The position numbers and the translations under genes are program-made. A stretch of DNA of 64,000 bases from Erythrobasidium yunnanense (taxonomy: Eukaryota > Basidiomycota > Cystobasidiomycetes > Erythrobasidiales > Erythrobasidiaceae), in assembly GCA_001600175.1 (NCBI GenBank), contig BCJC01000001.1, positions 3,767,652 through 3,831,651 on the forward strand. Reading direction: 5' to 3'. The first letter of the stretch is position 1. Every line of letters starts with the position of its first letter. Of this stretch, positions 36,116 to 48,934 are shown in pieces. A model generated the notes under the pieces. The model was not told the origin of the DNA. It was given only the letters and a program-made list of their open reading frames with translations, and made no database searches.

Positions 36116-36482
36116 ACGACAAGCTCCGTAGCGACAGATCACCTCCCGCAACACAGATGCTCTTGGCTGCTTCTAGGCCATCTCTCCAGCAATGCAGGCC
36201 AGAATGGCTGCCTCTCCTCCAGACTGTTCTTCTCTTCTCGTTGTATCGATAGGCTAACCCCACGACTGGATATCCTTCTCTTTTCACTATTCGCTTTCAC
36301 CATGATCCCCCTATTCACGTTCGAGCAGCAGTGCTCGCCCTATGTAACTGTCCTAGCATAAGCATATCAACATAGCTTAGAAGAGGCATTTAGCAATGGA
36401 TCAAATAAAGCGCTTTTCTCTTTCATTACTTTCTCTTCGCAACTTGACTTGACTTCTTGCCTACACCTGTTTCTTTGCCGAC
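36116..36482. other. Argonaute 3' region and promoter of the next gene
   Basis: 367 bp with no convincing frame. The end (36400-36470) is T/C-rich on the plus strand, as expected for a promoter leading into the gene at 36483. Confidence 0.4.
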
Positions 36483-37348
36483 ATGGCTGAAGCTGACCGT
36501 TCCCGCCGTTCTACACGTCCTTCACCTTCTCCCAATGTTGGCAGCAGCAATACCGCTAGCAACAAGCCCAAGAATGCCGCTGAAGCGCAGAAAGCGCAGC
36601 TCGACAAGCTGTTTCAAGACCCGAGCAAAGAAGTGGTCTTGCACCTTGATGGTCCAAAGAAACGTACAATAGCAGCGCCTAGAGATATGATACCGAATGT
36701 TCAAGGAAGTAGCGCTGGAGCGGGTGCGTTTGCTCGTCATATCCAGCAAGTGCGCAAGGTCGGCGACTGATGCTGGAAACATATCAGGTTCTGGAGAATT
36801 TCATGTCTATAAACAAGCACGGCGGAGGGAGTATGAACGTCTAGCTATCATGGAAGAAGAGGACGAGCGGGTAAGTCCAAGCCTACCCTTTGAAGATGAC
36901 CGCCTTGACTGACTTTCAGCTATAGGATCGCAAAGAGCGGGAATTCGAAGAGAAGAAGAAGGCAAGACAAGCAGAAGACGATGCAAAGACTGCAAAGAAC
37001 CGTGCGAAACGTCTCAAGAAGAAAGCGAAATCAAAGGCCAAGCCGAAAGCCGGTACTGCTGCATCTGGTGCAAAGAAAGCGAATGGAGAAGATGTCAAAG
37101 AGGATGGGAGTGGACCAGATAGTGATTCGGATGATGGGGAAGACGGCGCAGAAGGGCGGCAGAAGAAACGGAAACTAGCAAATGGTGCGCCTGGCTCGAT
37201 ACTCTTCAGAGGGCAAGATGAGAAAGAGCAAGATGATGATCAGCCGAGAGAGGAAGAGATTAAGGTCAAGAGAATAGACGAGGCCGTCAATGGTTCATCG
37301 GCAAGTGCAGTCCAGCCGGCAGGGATCAGCATAGTAGACGATGATTAG
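36483..37348 (+). CDS. PRKRIP1/DUF1168-type nuclear protein
   Basis: Short nuclear protein kin to human PRKRIP1, which rests on the spliceosome's C-complex and post-catalytic states. Three exons. N-terminal basic Ser-rich part, then PSKEVVLHLDGPKKRTIAAP, and the core spliced as GSGEFHVYKQARRREYERLA, followed by IMEEEDERDRKEREFEEKKK. FHVYxxxRRREYxR is the family's signature. The C-terminus is Lys-rich (KNRAKRLKKKAKSKAKPKAG), then an acidic/Ser region and KKRKL, ending SIVDDD. About 215 aa, normal. Starts 367 bp after Argonaute, in tandem. Confidence 0.82.
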
Positions 37349-37711
37349 AAGGACTTCGGCGAGGGTTAGACAGTCACAGTTGTTGTACACCGGGTATCTG
37401 TAGCAAGCCTGAGGAATAAGATTCTGAAGGCAAGGCAAGCCATCGGCTACTGCGAGATGCGTATCCACTTTAGAATCGCTTTAACAGTTTCAGCTATTGA
37501 GGATTGCATTGTGCCCTGACCTGCGCACCCCATGCTGTCTGAATGTTCTTATCAGCATAAGCATTGCAACTTCGCGCAGATGTAAGAAAGGTGTACTGTT
37601 CAGAGGCGATTAGGCCAGCGTGTATTGCGAAATTCAGCTATGATACATCTTATCAACATTAAAGTCTTGAAGATCCCTGCCTACTGGTCGGCTCGTTGCC
37701 AGTCAGGCTGT
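37349..37711. other. 363-bp convergent intergenic stretch
   Basis: Lies between two convergent stop codons; no frame of note. Probably overlapping 3' untranslated regions. Confidence 0.4.
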
Positions 37712-38606
37712 TTAGGTGCCTTTAGCAACTCCCTCAGCGAGGTCAACTGGATCGGGTAATGCCTTCTTCGCTTTCTCAGCAGCTTTCTTGGCGCCTTCTT
37801 CTTGCATCATCTGTACTGTGTGCGTCGCGACACCGCCTGCAATTCCTATGGCTGATAGATGACGAGACTTTGGATTAGCCTGCCGCGATCTCGCCTACTG
37901 TGGTATAAGAAGTGACTGACATGCTCCTCCAAAGATGGTGTACACCAAACTCGCACGCTTCAGGAAGACGGTAGTAGTGAGGAGAGCGCCAAGGATAGCT
38001 CCGACTTTCGAGTAGTCATCCACCCGGACCTGGAAAAGAAGCAAGATTTAGTAAGGAAGTCTCGATTCAGCGAGTACTGTGCGTATCAGCGTACCTGTGT
38101 AACATTATGCCGGATTCGATATGCCCTGTCGTAGATTGCGATGCTGCAGGATTTTCGGTTAGCTTGAGGTCTCAGGACGAACAGCGTAGGCAGAGACGTA
38201 CTCTGGCTCATTACGTAGTCTGCCCCAAGTCATTGCCAGCCCGGAAGCCGTTCCAAAAGCGAATGTCCAGAGGGCGCTGTTCCGGAGCCAGCGACTCGCC
38301 GAGAACTGGAACACAGCATACTGCATTCAGAGCACGCTTGAGCAGTGAAGGAAGGGAAAAGTGTACGTTTCTTCGATATCTGTCATTAGGGTGTCCCGCA
38401 ACGTCGTTTTCAGCCCAATTGGAACATGGTCATATCAGTCAGTTAACATTGGCGTACAGGCCTCTTGCAAGACCAGCAGCAGGTGAAATGAGAGCTGTCG
38501 TCTGGATCATCTTGGTTGCGACATGGGTGTAGACTTCTCTTCTGGCGCGGTCGACCTCATTCTGCTCGACTTCTGGCACCTCGTTGGTTCCAATAAGCTT
38601 GGACAT
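37712..38606 (-). CDS. Small membrane protein, fungal, unknown function
   Basis: Five exons can be joined in phase. N-terminus MSKLIGTNEVPEVEQNEVD, then ATKMIQTTALISPAAGLARG; exon 2 begins YAVFQFSASRWLRNSALWTF; exon 3 DIAIYDRAYRIRHNVTQ; exon 4 VRVDDYSKVGAILGALLTTT; exon 5 AIGIAGGVATHTVQMMQEEG, then Lys/Ala-rich tail ending VAKGT. Three or four short Gly/Ala-rich hydrophobic segments suggest an organelle membrane protein with a Tim17-like flavour, but I could not assign it. The start at 38606 is the first ATG of the frame. Confidence 0.58.
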
Positions 38607-39194
38607 GTCTTCTTCCTATATAGCGCGTGGATCAAGATAGCCTAAGCAGTCGAAGAAGCTGTCAAGTCGTCAGGAAGATGCTGGGACTGAACGAAAGTCA
38701 GAAACCCACAGAGCTATGATTTAACAGCAAAGGTGACAGTTCGTGATATTCTAGGGCACTCAATTACTCGAGCTTCTGCGATATACATGATAGAGGCTGC
38801 TCCAGCTCAAGGGAGTCTTCCAGCGATTGAGCAAGCAGATGAGCTGGACGCCCTTGGCCTCATATCGTAGGAGATGGCATCAGCGACTAGCCTATCTGTG
38901 TGCTGCTATTATCTTGAATTCAATGCGCTGCCTTGATCAGCATGCAACTCTCTCCCAGCCAGCTTCGCGCTTACCACGGGTCAACCGTTCCACTGAGACT
39001 AAATCACCCGAGCGCTCAAGCGCAACGTCAAGATCCAAGCTTGATCTTCTGGCTTGCGGCATACGGTTTCGGCCTGGCATGTGGTGTCGGCTACCTTCCG
39101 CACGACATCCTCACCAGGCCTGCTCTGTTGCTCCTTCGATGGGACCTCTGTCTTTCCTCTCTACTGTTCGAACGCAATGATACTTGAGAACACC
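38607..39194. other. 588 bp between two genes, unresolved
   Basis: Open frames on the plus strand end near 39180 (one contains LIFWLAAYGFGLACGVGYLP, a possible membrane helix), but I found no supporting start or splice pattern. Likely divergent promoters; a small gene cannot be excluded. Confidence 0.3.
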
Positions 39195-40078
39195 ATGTCG
39201 CATGAACATGACCTCGCATATTCCCTCGGCTTCAGATATAGTAACGAAGAACAGATCTCCACCTACCTTATCTGTCCAATTTGCAGGTAAAGCGCATAGC
39301 AACCACTCGCATATATGTGTAGGGACTTACTCTATCTACCAGTGAGCCTCTTTCGGATCCCCTGACTGCAAGCCAAAGTTGCGGACATACTTTCTGCTCT
39401 TCCTGCATCTCCGTCTGGCTGAGCAAGAGGAAAGGATGTCCAACCTGCCGAGGATCTCTCAAGAAGGATGATCTGTCTGCGGCCAATAGGATCGTCCAAG
39501 GTCTTCTGGATGAGCTGGACGTACAGTGCCTGAGCTGTGATTGGACAGGCAAGCGAGACGAGTGGCATATGCATCATCAGTCGTGCGCAAATCCAAAGAA
39601 GGAGGAGAGCTATCTCGACATGGACACTCAGGAGCCTGATATCTGGGCCTGTCAAGAAGTAGGACCACTCCGAGGCGGCCGACGGCCCAGCACACCTACA
39701 TATCCACCTTATCCAGCATCAATCAAAGACAGCGAGATTGTCCTGCCGAAGCAGCGCCTCGCACAATGGTTCAAAGGCCTCAGCGCGCCTGTTCCAGATG
39801 CACCCAGAACAGCTTCTCCGCTAGTACCCAGGGAGCAGCTTACAGAATCGGTGAAGCGGGCAGCGCATAATCTGCGAAGAGGGAGCTCTGCGAACCTGCT
39901 GGCAACTCCAGGTGGTAGGATACCGGTTTCGAATCAGCATACGGAAGGGGCGCATATTGAGGGATATATTGCCGAAGGGCTAGACAGTAGCGCTCAAGGG
40001 ATAGGCGTAGCAAAGGTAGAATTCGAAAGAAGGCCAGATGCAAGAGCACCGTGCATAGTCAGATGGTCGGATTGCTAG
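39195..40078 (+). CDS. RING-finger E3 ligase-like protein with TRAF-type zinc motif
   Basis: Two exons, 39195-39286 and 39343-40078. C3HC4 RING: YLICPICR/SEPLSDPL, CGHTFCSSCISVWLSKRKGC and PTCRGSL. Immediately after comes a second Cys/His set, DVQCLSCDWTGKRDEWHMHH and QSC, typical of TRAF/SIAH-type fingers that follow a RING in E3 ligases. The C-terminal 150 residues are Pro/Ser-rich and disordered. The intron sits inside the first RING knuckle (ICR/S). Start chosen as MSHEHDLAYSLGFRYSNEEQ, the ATG closest to the RING; the frame is open upstream. Substrate unknown. Confidence 0.75.
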
Positions 40079-40236
40079 TGGTTTCGCAAGCTTCGCTAGA
40101 GTATGCATTGGTGAACTGTAGTTGTACAGATCTTCCGAGAATCGAAGGCTTCTATGCACTTTGCGCCTTGCCGTTCCCCTATCTTCGCCTTAGGTCTTTC
40201 TCCTACCATCTCCGACAGAGTCGCAGCTTCTCAGCC

Positions 40237-42057
40237 ATGGCAGGGCTGACGGATAATAAGGCGACGGTAGTGCTGGGTTCGCAATGGTAGGTCGTGCCGC
40301 TGCGAAGAACGCCCTCGAAGCTTGACCTAAACGTTACCTTTCCTGGCCCCCTCTTTTCGACGTTACTTCTGGATGTGTTCTGGCTTCTCCAATGACTCTT
40401 CATAACGATCCTTATGATACTTCAATCGTGCTTTTGTCTCTGAAAGGGGCGACGAAGGCAAAGGCAAAGCGAGTCAACCTCTTCCAAGGCCATCTTTGTC
40501 GCAGCAGGACTGATGCGTTTACAATAGTTGGTGGACATCCTAGCTGGTGAAATAGACATCTGCGCAAGATTCGCAGGAGGAAACAATGCTGGACATACCA
40601 TTGTCGTAAACATGCCTCAACCGGACGGTTCAGCCAAGAAGACGACTTTCGACTTTCATCTGCTGCCGAGTGGTACGCCCCCGTATACGAGAATGCATTA
40701 TCCCTTAACGCTGATGAGATGCTCAGGCCTTGTCAATCCAAATTGTAACAATTACATCGGAAACGGAGTGGTAGTACACGTGCCGAGCTTCTTCGCAGAG
40801 CTTGATGCGCTGGAAAAGAAGGGTGCGCACAAGAGACGAAGCTAAGAGAATAGTCGCTCACGCCTGATTGACCTTCCAGGCCTAAACTGCGATGGCAGAC
40901 TCTTCCTGAGCGACCGGGCCCACATCGTTTTCGACTTCCATCAAATCGTTGACGGTCTGAAAGAAGTCGAGCTAGGCGGTAAATCCATTGGAACGACCAA
41001 GAAGGGTATCGGTCCGGCTTACTCCAGCAAAGCCTCAAGATCTGGCTTGCGGGTGCATCATCTTGTGAATGGCGATTTCTCGCAGTTCGAGGCGAAGTTT
41101 AGAAAGCTTGTCGAGGGAAGATTCAAGAGATATGGACATTTCGAGTACGACACCGAAGGCGAGATCAAGCGGTACAAGGTGAGAGCAACAGGCTATTCTG
41201 GTTAGGGCAAGCTCTTACAAATAACGGATTGTGCAGGAACTGGCCGCCCGCTTACGCCCATACGTCGTTGACGGAGTCTCCTTCATTCACAAAGCCTTTG
41301 CATCGCAAAAGCGTATTCTGATCGAAGGCGCTAATGCTCTTATGCTGGATCTCGACTTCGGTACATATCCCTTCGTCACTTCATCAAGCACTTCCATCGG
41401 AGGTGTGTGCACTGGACTCGGTATCCCGCCAAAGTACATCGGAAATGTGGTCGGAGTGGTGAAAGCCTATACGACCCGTGTCGGTGCTGGACCTTTCGTG
41501 ACGGAGCTGCTCGATGTGAGTTCCAGCTTCCGTTGTGTTCTCTTCAGTAGCTGATGTGGAGAATACAGGCTACCGGAAATCATTTGCAAGAAGTCGGAGC
41601 CGAGTACGGTGTAACAACAGGTCGAAGGAGGAGATGTGGTTGGCTGGATCTTGTAGTCGTCAAGTACTCTCACCTCATCAATGGGTACTCAAGCTTCAAC
41701 TTGACCAAGCTGGATGTCCTTGATCAATTACCGGAAGTCAAGATCGCTACAAGCTACGAGATTGACGGGCAGATACACGAGACCTTCCCAGGTGAGAGCA
41801 ATATGTCTCAAGCCATAAACCCGTGAGCTGACTTCGATGGTTTTCCAGCTGACCTCGCACTCTTGGAAAGCGATAAAGTCAATGTTCAGTACAAGACGCT
41901 TCCTGGCTGGCAAGAAGACATCACCAAGTGTCGCTCATACAGTGAACTACCGCAAAAGTGCAAAGACTATGTGGAGTTTATCGAGCAGTTCCTGGGTGTA
42001 CCGATTGAGTGGATCGGCGTTGGCCCGGGCCGCGATGCCATGATCCACAAGAAGTAG
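40237..42057 (+). CDS. ADE12: Adenylosuccinate synthetase
   Basis: Purine enzyme forming adenylosuccinate from IMP, aspartate and GTP. Exon 1 (40237-40286) encodes [16 protein letters not shown]; exon 2 is only 22 nt (40447-40468) and carries the active-site loop GDEGKGK; exon 3 starts [24 protein letters not shown]. Further signatures: [107 protein letters not shown], ending [19 protein letters not shown]. The intron after exon 2 is GC-AG (GCGAGT donor). About 430 aa, normal for a fungal enzyme. All splice phases close. Confidence 0.95.
40469..40527 (+). other. GC-AG intron 2 of adenylosuccinate synthetase
   Basis: The intron begins GCGAGT right after the AAA codon of GDEGKGK and ends ACAATAG; joining to LVDIL restores the invariant block of the enzyme. 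The neighbouring intron 1 is a normal GT-AG intron. Confidence 0.85.
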
Positions 42058-42375
42058 GGTTAACAGGTTTCGTTACCTGCAATGCAATACATACATAGAT
42101 GCTATCTCTGTCAGTGTCGACAGCTGACTGAGCCTGTCACCCGAGCTTTCGACTGTGGCGCTCATACTTCTGGCGTGTTCCTTTCGAGCCTGATTGTCGC
42201 ACTCTTGTCTCTGCTGAATAGCAATATCTACATTCGCATCAGACCCAATCTGTAAGCTGGCGTTATCGTTGTTTCCAGTTATTCAAGTTGCGAGGACTTA
42301 CCTCATTTCAAGCCAAGTTCTTGACGTTCGTGGACACCAACCAATTTCTATACCTTTCGCAAGAATCTACAAGCC

Positions 42376-43460
<1,085 letters not shown>

Positions 43461-43842
43461 TGACACTGACAGCATCTTTTTCTACAAGCTGCCGTCCATT
43501 ATACATACTGTGGCTGTCCGGAACCTCTACGTCAGTACTAAATGAGTGGAAATCAGCAGAACTCGCAGCTGTTCGCGGGAACTTGCTGGGCCCGAAGCTC
43601 CCTCATTGGCAAGCTCTCCGTACAAACCTATGATCTAGCAAAGACCGATCACTGAATGTTAGCCACCGTCCAGGCCTCACTTCGGACGAGAAAAAGTCTG
43701 CTGGGTTGCCTTTCAAGAAGGCCTTTTCATGTCAGCGTAGCACAGCATAAAGGCCAAGTGTACAAAAGCCAGCTAGCTGCTGGCCTGCTGATATGCTGCT
43801 TGCCTCTACTCAGCGCTCGATCCACGACTGGAAGCTCCTGCC

Positions 43843-44660
43843 ATGCATCCAAGCCTGATCGTAGCCCACATTCTGCTCATCTCGCAGAGTCTGGTAGCGA
43901 GTCTTGTAAGTCGGACGTCTGGCTGTCACGCTCTGAAGCTGATCTTGCATACACTAGCCGTTGCAAAGCAGAGACTGGAATGGCTACGTCTGTCCTGGAG
44001 GCTATCTTGCTTATGCTGAGCGGATCGAGGGCCTGCAGCCTGACCAGCCTAGCTACGATCTAGCAAGAGCCGTCGACTACTTCGCAAAGTGGACAAATGC
44101 AGTGTAAGCAGCCGTCATAGCAAGCATAGTGCGCCGTACTGAAACCGATGATAGGCCTGGTGATTTGGTCAATTTTCAGGTCAACGACACCGCTTATCAC
44201 GGCAGGAACACGTCAGGAGCAATGAGATCCTACGTCTTGTGAGTGTCTCAAGCTTGTGTCGCGGGTTCTGAGAGATTGACTTTACGCTCTTGACAGCGAT
44301 GACGAACTCATCCTCAAGGAAATTCTAGTGAATGCTACCATCAATGACCGAGGCAACGGGAATTTGCATCACCAGTGGGTACGTACGCCTGGCGACCACC
44401 TACTCGATAACGGGCTGACATTCCGTCCTTGGTAGAACTCGACAGAAAGCTTTATCTGGCAGGCACGCAACGTCAGCAATTACTACTCGAGCTTGGAGAT
44501 CTATCCGAACGCGACTAATGGGGAGGTTTATGTGAACTATCATATAAACCTCTGCGTGGTCGAATTCGACGGGATGCAAGCTGCTGCCGACGTCGTGAAT
44601 GATATTGTCGACAAGGGTTTGGCTTCATGGCGTAGACAGCTGAGGAAGCATAAGTATTAG
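43843..44660 (+). CDS. Secreted glycoprotein, unknown family
   Basis: The likely start MHPSLIVAHILLISQSLVAS gives a signal peptide. Later exons read DWNGYVCPGGYLAYAERIEG, RAVDYFAKWTNAVPGDLVNF, then FDDELILKEILVNATINDRG, QW/NSTESFIWQARNVSNYYS, ending RRQLRKHKY. Several N-x-S/T sites and few Cys fit a wall or secreted protein. The splice from the first exon to the DWNGY exon does not close in phase with the GTAAGT donor at 43906, so an extra exon or a different start is needed. The C-terminal 100 residues (INLCVVEFDGMQAAADVVND) contain a possible amphipathic helix. I do not recognise the family. Confidence 0.55.
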
Positions 44661-44877
44661 CGATGCCTTCTTCTGTACTACTATTACTGTGTCTTCTGCA
44701 TTCTTGCAATTTTCCGTCACTCTTCATTCCGGTTACAGTATGATCTTGGTCTCATTGCTGCCCATTCCTCCTCTCCTGGCTCGCAAGATGTTATGACGAG
44801 AAGACTGTACCATACTCCTGCAGCCGGAATGCTTGCTGTCTGACCTGCTCGTTAAGGCCGTTTAAATCGATAACATC

Positions 44878-46974
44878 ATGGCCGAACAAGCTAGCAAGAA
44901 CGCAGCGAATGCGCTGCACGATCCTATGCCTGGACGAGTCATCATTAGCATCGATATGGACTGCTTCTACGTGGCTTGCGAACGTCTGCTCAATCCTGAT
45001 CTTGTCGGCAAACCTGTTGGAATCCAGCAGAAGGTGCATACATAGTCCAGCCTGAAGTACATCAGCACCACCGGTACTTATCAGTCTTGTAATGCAGTAT
45101 ATCTTGGCGACGTGCTCGTACGAAGCGCGAGCTCATGGCATTCACAAGGTCGGCTGTTTCGCTACCTGATTGCAATCGCGTAACTGATGCCTGATTACGC
45201 TTGTCACAGGTATGAATGTACTGGTATCTTCCTGGAGGCTTCTGATAGCTGACGAGTTCATCGAAGCTTCAAAATGTCAAGAAAGCCAAGGAGATGTATC
45301 CTGAATTGATCCTAGTCAATGGCGAAGATCTTACCAACTACAGACGCTTCTCTAGAGCTGTCACACGACTTGTCAAGTCGATTATCTGGGACAGGAAGGT
45401 GGAACGCCTTGGAATGGATGAGCTGTTCTGCGATGTCACAGAAATGGTCAATGCGCACCAGAAAGACATTGACAACGATACAGCAAAGCCTACGAAAGAT
45501 GGCAAAGTCTACTTTAGTCTGTCGAAGGAACGCGCCTCTGAAGATACAGGTTTCTATTACAATTCATCAAGCAATCCTTCTCTAGTCTTGCCGCAAGCAA
45601 CTGTCAGCCAGGACACCGAGTACTCACCACTACTTCTGTCGGCTGCGCATCTGGCTAGCTACATCAGAGGCCGAATATATGCGGAACTAGGCTTCACCAC
45701 CTCTGCTGGCATCGCTCATAACAAGATCATAGGCAAGCTTGTGGCTAGTCTTAACAAGCCTGCCCTGCAGACTACCTGGAACCCAGACTGTAGACGATGG
45801 AGGGAAGAGCAAGCAGCGTTCATAGGAGGTTTCGAGATCCGCAAGTATGGCCTGGTCAAGCAAGGGCCAGACGGATGATTAGCTGACTTCAGCCGTCAGA
45901 CTGCAAGGCTTCGGACATGCAATATGCAAGACGATTCAGGAGAACCTTGTCCGCAAGCTAGGAGACCAAGATGTCCCGGAAACCCTAATCTCGTCGTATG
46001 TGCGCAGCAATCTCAGCAGGGAAGACTTCGCAAGGATGTTCAACAACAAACTAGGTCCACGCCTATGGGACCTGCTGTTCGGAACGGACGAAGAACCAGT
46101 CAACCCATCACCTGAATGTCCCGTTCAAATCAGCACTGAAAACTCGCATATCGGGCTGCATAGTTTTCAGGATGTACTTAAGGAGATCAATCGACTGGCG
46201 ACCCATCTCCTTCAGCGACTGGAAGAAGAGCTGACTGAAGCACCCGATGGTACTTCCCTGGTTGCGGCAGCGAAAGAAGCAGGAAGACTGAAGTCAGTCA
46301 AATGGGCACAGTATCCTACATCACTTCGTCTCACTATCAGACGAGGGTACGAACGCGGTCGCGAGAGCAAATCAGTGGCATTCCCTATAGACGCCCTCGA
46401 TGAGCACGTACCCGCTGAAGATAGGGCGAGCAAGCTCACGAAAGGAATCTTCACTGCGATGCTGCAGAAGATCTTGAAGACTACCTCAACAGACTGTGCT
46501 TGCTATATCACCATGTAAGCCTTTTTGTGAATCTGGTCCCGCAGGACGGGCCGGCTAATCGACATTGACAGAGTCAACGTGGGTGCGACAAATTTCTCAA
46601 CTTCTCGACCTAATCCTACTTTGTACGATGCTCTGGCGCGCTCAAAGCCTAGGCAGATGGACCCTATCGATCTTACCCAGCTTGGTTCAGATGATATAGA
46701 GGAGATTACAGGAGGTACGAAGCGGGATACTGAAGCGGCTATCTTCATTGATGATGCAGAAGAGGAGGACCTGAATCCTGAAAAGCTCGCGGATGACGAG
46801 GAAGATGTCGTCTTCATAAGCGAGAACCAGCCAAGCATGGTCACCTGCAAACTTTGTGGCTCCCGTCTCTTCTCCTTCTCAGCCAAGGCGCATCTCGAGT
46901 ACCATGAAGCCGAAGCAGGAAACGGCTCGAGCAAGGACCACAAGCCAGCCAAGAAGAAAAGAAAGGCTGGATGA
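44878..46974 (+). CDS. Y-family DNA polymerase, Pol iota-like
   Basis: Translesion polymerase. Catalytic palm: RVIISIDMDCFYVACERLLN (first acidic pair), then VERLGMDELFCDVTEMVNAH, the RLGxDExFxDxTEM pattern of Pol iota rather than the SIDExYLD of eta. Finger/thumb: LGFTTSAGIAHNKIIGKLVA SLNKP, helix-hairpin LQGFGHAICKTIQENL; little finger: LKSVKWAQYPTSLRLTIRRG. A long acidic tail (DAEEEDLNPEKLADDEED) ends in one zinc-finger-like motif CKLCGSRLFSFSAKAHLEYH (C-x2-C-x11-H-x3-H), resembling a UBZ, suggesting ubiquitinated-PCNA binding. Six or so exons; the 5' exons are short. Start at 44878 (MAEQASKNAANAL). A Pol iota in a fungus is of interest. Confidence 0.83.
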
Positions 46975-47355
46975 GCAACCGAGTTTCTTCATACATCATA
47001 CTCATACCAGGTTGCAGCCGACGACAACACTTCTAGACAGTCAATTCAGCAAAGGTCAATCAGAACCCTCCTTTGGTCTGCATTCGCGCTTTGGCACCAT
47101 AGCCAAGGTAGATCAGCCTAACAAGCTCTACCGCAGGGCACTGTTTACGACTGGAAAGCTTTACTTTGCTACAAGATAGTCAGGCGATATGGCCCCAAAA
47201 TAATCGCTACACCCGAGATGGCAGAAGGCAGAGGCTTAGACACCACAACACAGATACTTCGAGACAGAGAGGAGTTGGAGGGCAGACAAGGAGCAGACGA
47301 TACAGAATGGCGAGCGATTAGCTCTGGCGAGAAGGTTGGAGAACAACATGCGGAC
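46975..47355. other. 381 bp convergent intergenic stretch
   Basis: Between two convergent stop codons; open frames here are short and do not splice. Probably 3' untranslated regions. Confidence 0.4.
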
Positions 47356-48934
47356 TCAGTCCATCATTTCGTTGATACCATGCTGCAAGTACTTGACTTG
47401 CTCGTCAAGGAATGCCTGCATAGTCTCCTTGTTGCAGACATCCTTGACAGCATCGACATCGTCTTTACTCTCCTCGTCGATCTTGTTGGCCAGCAAAGTC
47501 ATGCGCTCGGCTGCGGCGCATCAGTCAGCATTAGGACACATTGAAAGCTCTAGTACATAAAGGACACTCACCGACAAGCTTCAAGCGGTAGGACGACCAT
47601 TGCGCATTGAGTCTGTTACGCTTGCTGACTGGTCGGATAGTGTCCAGCACAGACTCGTCAGGAAGGGTCACATCCTTGGCTCTGAACGAGGTGACCATAG
47701 TGATTCTCTTCAGATGCACAAGTATGTTAGCTCGAATTAACTTGCGACTTGGCAAAATCTACTGCTTACCTCCTTGGCATTGAAAGCCTTGCAGGCGATG
47801 TGGTTGATGTAGCGGCCTTGCAGGATGCAGGTGTAGCCTAGCTCGGGTCCTCTGATCTATGCATTATGATACAGTCAGCTGCTGTCGATCTCCAGGGAAT
47901 GCGCAAAAGCTCACCTTGGCGATAGAGCCATCACCACACTCGAGAGCGGTCTCTCCACCAATCTGATCAAGCAGCAAACTTTAGCAACCTGTGTGTTGAT
48001 CACGACCCGACGATTCAGCTTACCATGTTCGTGACATCGCTCAGCATGGTGACGCTGTGACACGATGATGATTAGTAGAAGACAGACAATGAGGCTGAAT
48101 GATTCACGCACGCCACAAAAGGGTAGGAGTCGTGATGCCAGTGCTGACGAGGGGAATGTCAGTACACATACCTCTCTGATAATGGTGAAAAGGTTGGCTT
48201 ACCACCACTGATGTTCCGTCATCTTCAGGAGTACCGGTGGCAGGTGGTTCGGGTGCGCTTGGCTCGACACCTAGCTTTCTTATACCAGCCTTGCCCTCTT
48301 TGCCGACCTGGAAATTGGTGTGTCCGAGCTCCACTGGACGCAGAAAAACTTACTTCAGCTCGATGACAGCTGACACGTAAATGCAGACTCACACTGCATG
48401 ACAGGCACAAGCTCGATTCCGGCTGCATCTGAGCACGCTCTGATGAATTCGGGAGAAGTGAAAGCTTGGTTGACAAAAGGCGCGACGGTAGGATGGTATT
48501 CTCGAGCCTGACAGGCAGCAATCTTGCTTGAGCTGGGAAGATAGATCATTGATCGATGCTCTGCGTCTCGATCAAAGGCTAGGCTTACAAGGTGAAGTCA
48601 TCTTGGGCTTTAGTCGATAGGCAGTCCTTCCTGAGCTCCTTGATAGCTTCTTTCGTGAAGAGCGGGAAGGCCTGTTATCATGAATCTTTCAGCTTATTTC
48701 CTCTCGCTCAGAGTATGAACATACCTCGGTCGCAGCTACAGGGCTGATACCTTTGTGTTTCAAGCCCAGCTCCTCAAACGTGTACTTCTTGTGAGTAGGC
48801 TTGTAGCATAGATGGGTCGCAGGATCAAACTTGGCGCTACTGGGTAGTCGAGGTCCGGTTGGATCGTAAGCGACACCAGTGATGCTGCTAAGGGTTGGGA
48901 GAGCAGCTGTAGGTTCCGAAGGGAGAACGCTCAT
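47356..48934 (-). CDS. 2-oxoglutarate-Fe(II) oxygenase-like protein
   Basis: Multi-exon protein of the 2OG-Fe(II) dioxygenase fold, a fungal family I cannot name more precisely. Order: ALPTLSSITGVAYDPTGPRL, THKKYTFEELGLKHKGISPV, FPLFTKEAIKELRKDCL, REYHPTVAPFVNQAFTSPEF, IRACSDAAGIELVPVMQ, LGHTNFQVGKEGK; the metal centre is WHHDSYPFVC (H-x-D) and MIGGETALECGDG. A distal H is probably in QGRYINHIACKAFN. C-terminal helices: RITMVTSFRAKDVTLPDESV and EQVKYLQHGINEMMD. Start at 48934 (MSVLPSEPTAAL). No signal peptide. Substrate cannot be predicted. Confidence 0.7.

Noticed and set aside
38827-39187. Plus-strand frames between the small membrane protein and the RING gene
   Set aside because: Two overlapping frames disagree and neither has a start supported by splice sites or a family.
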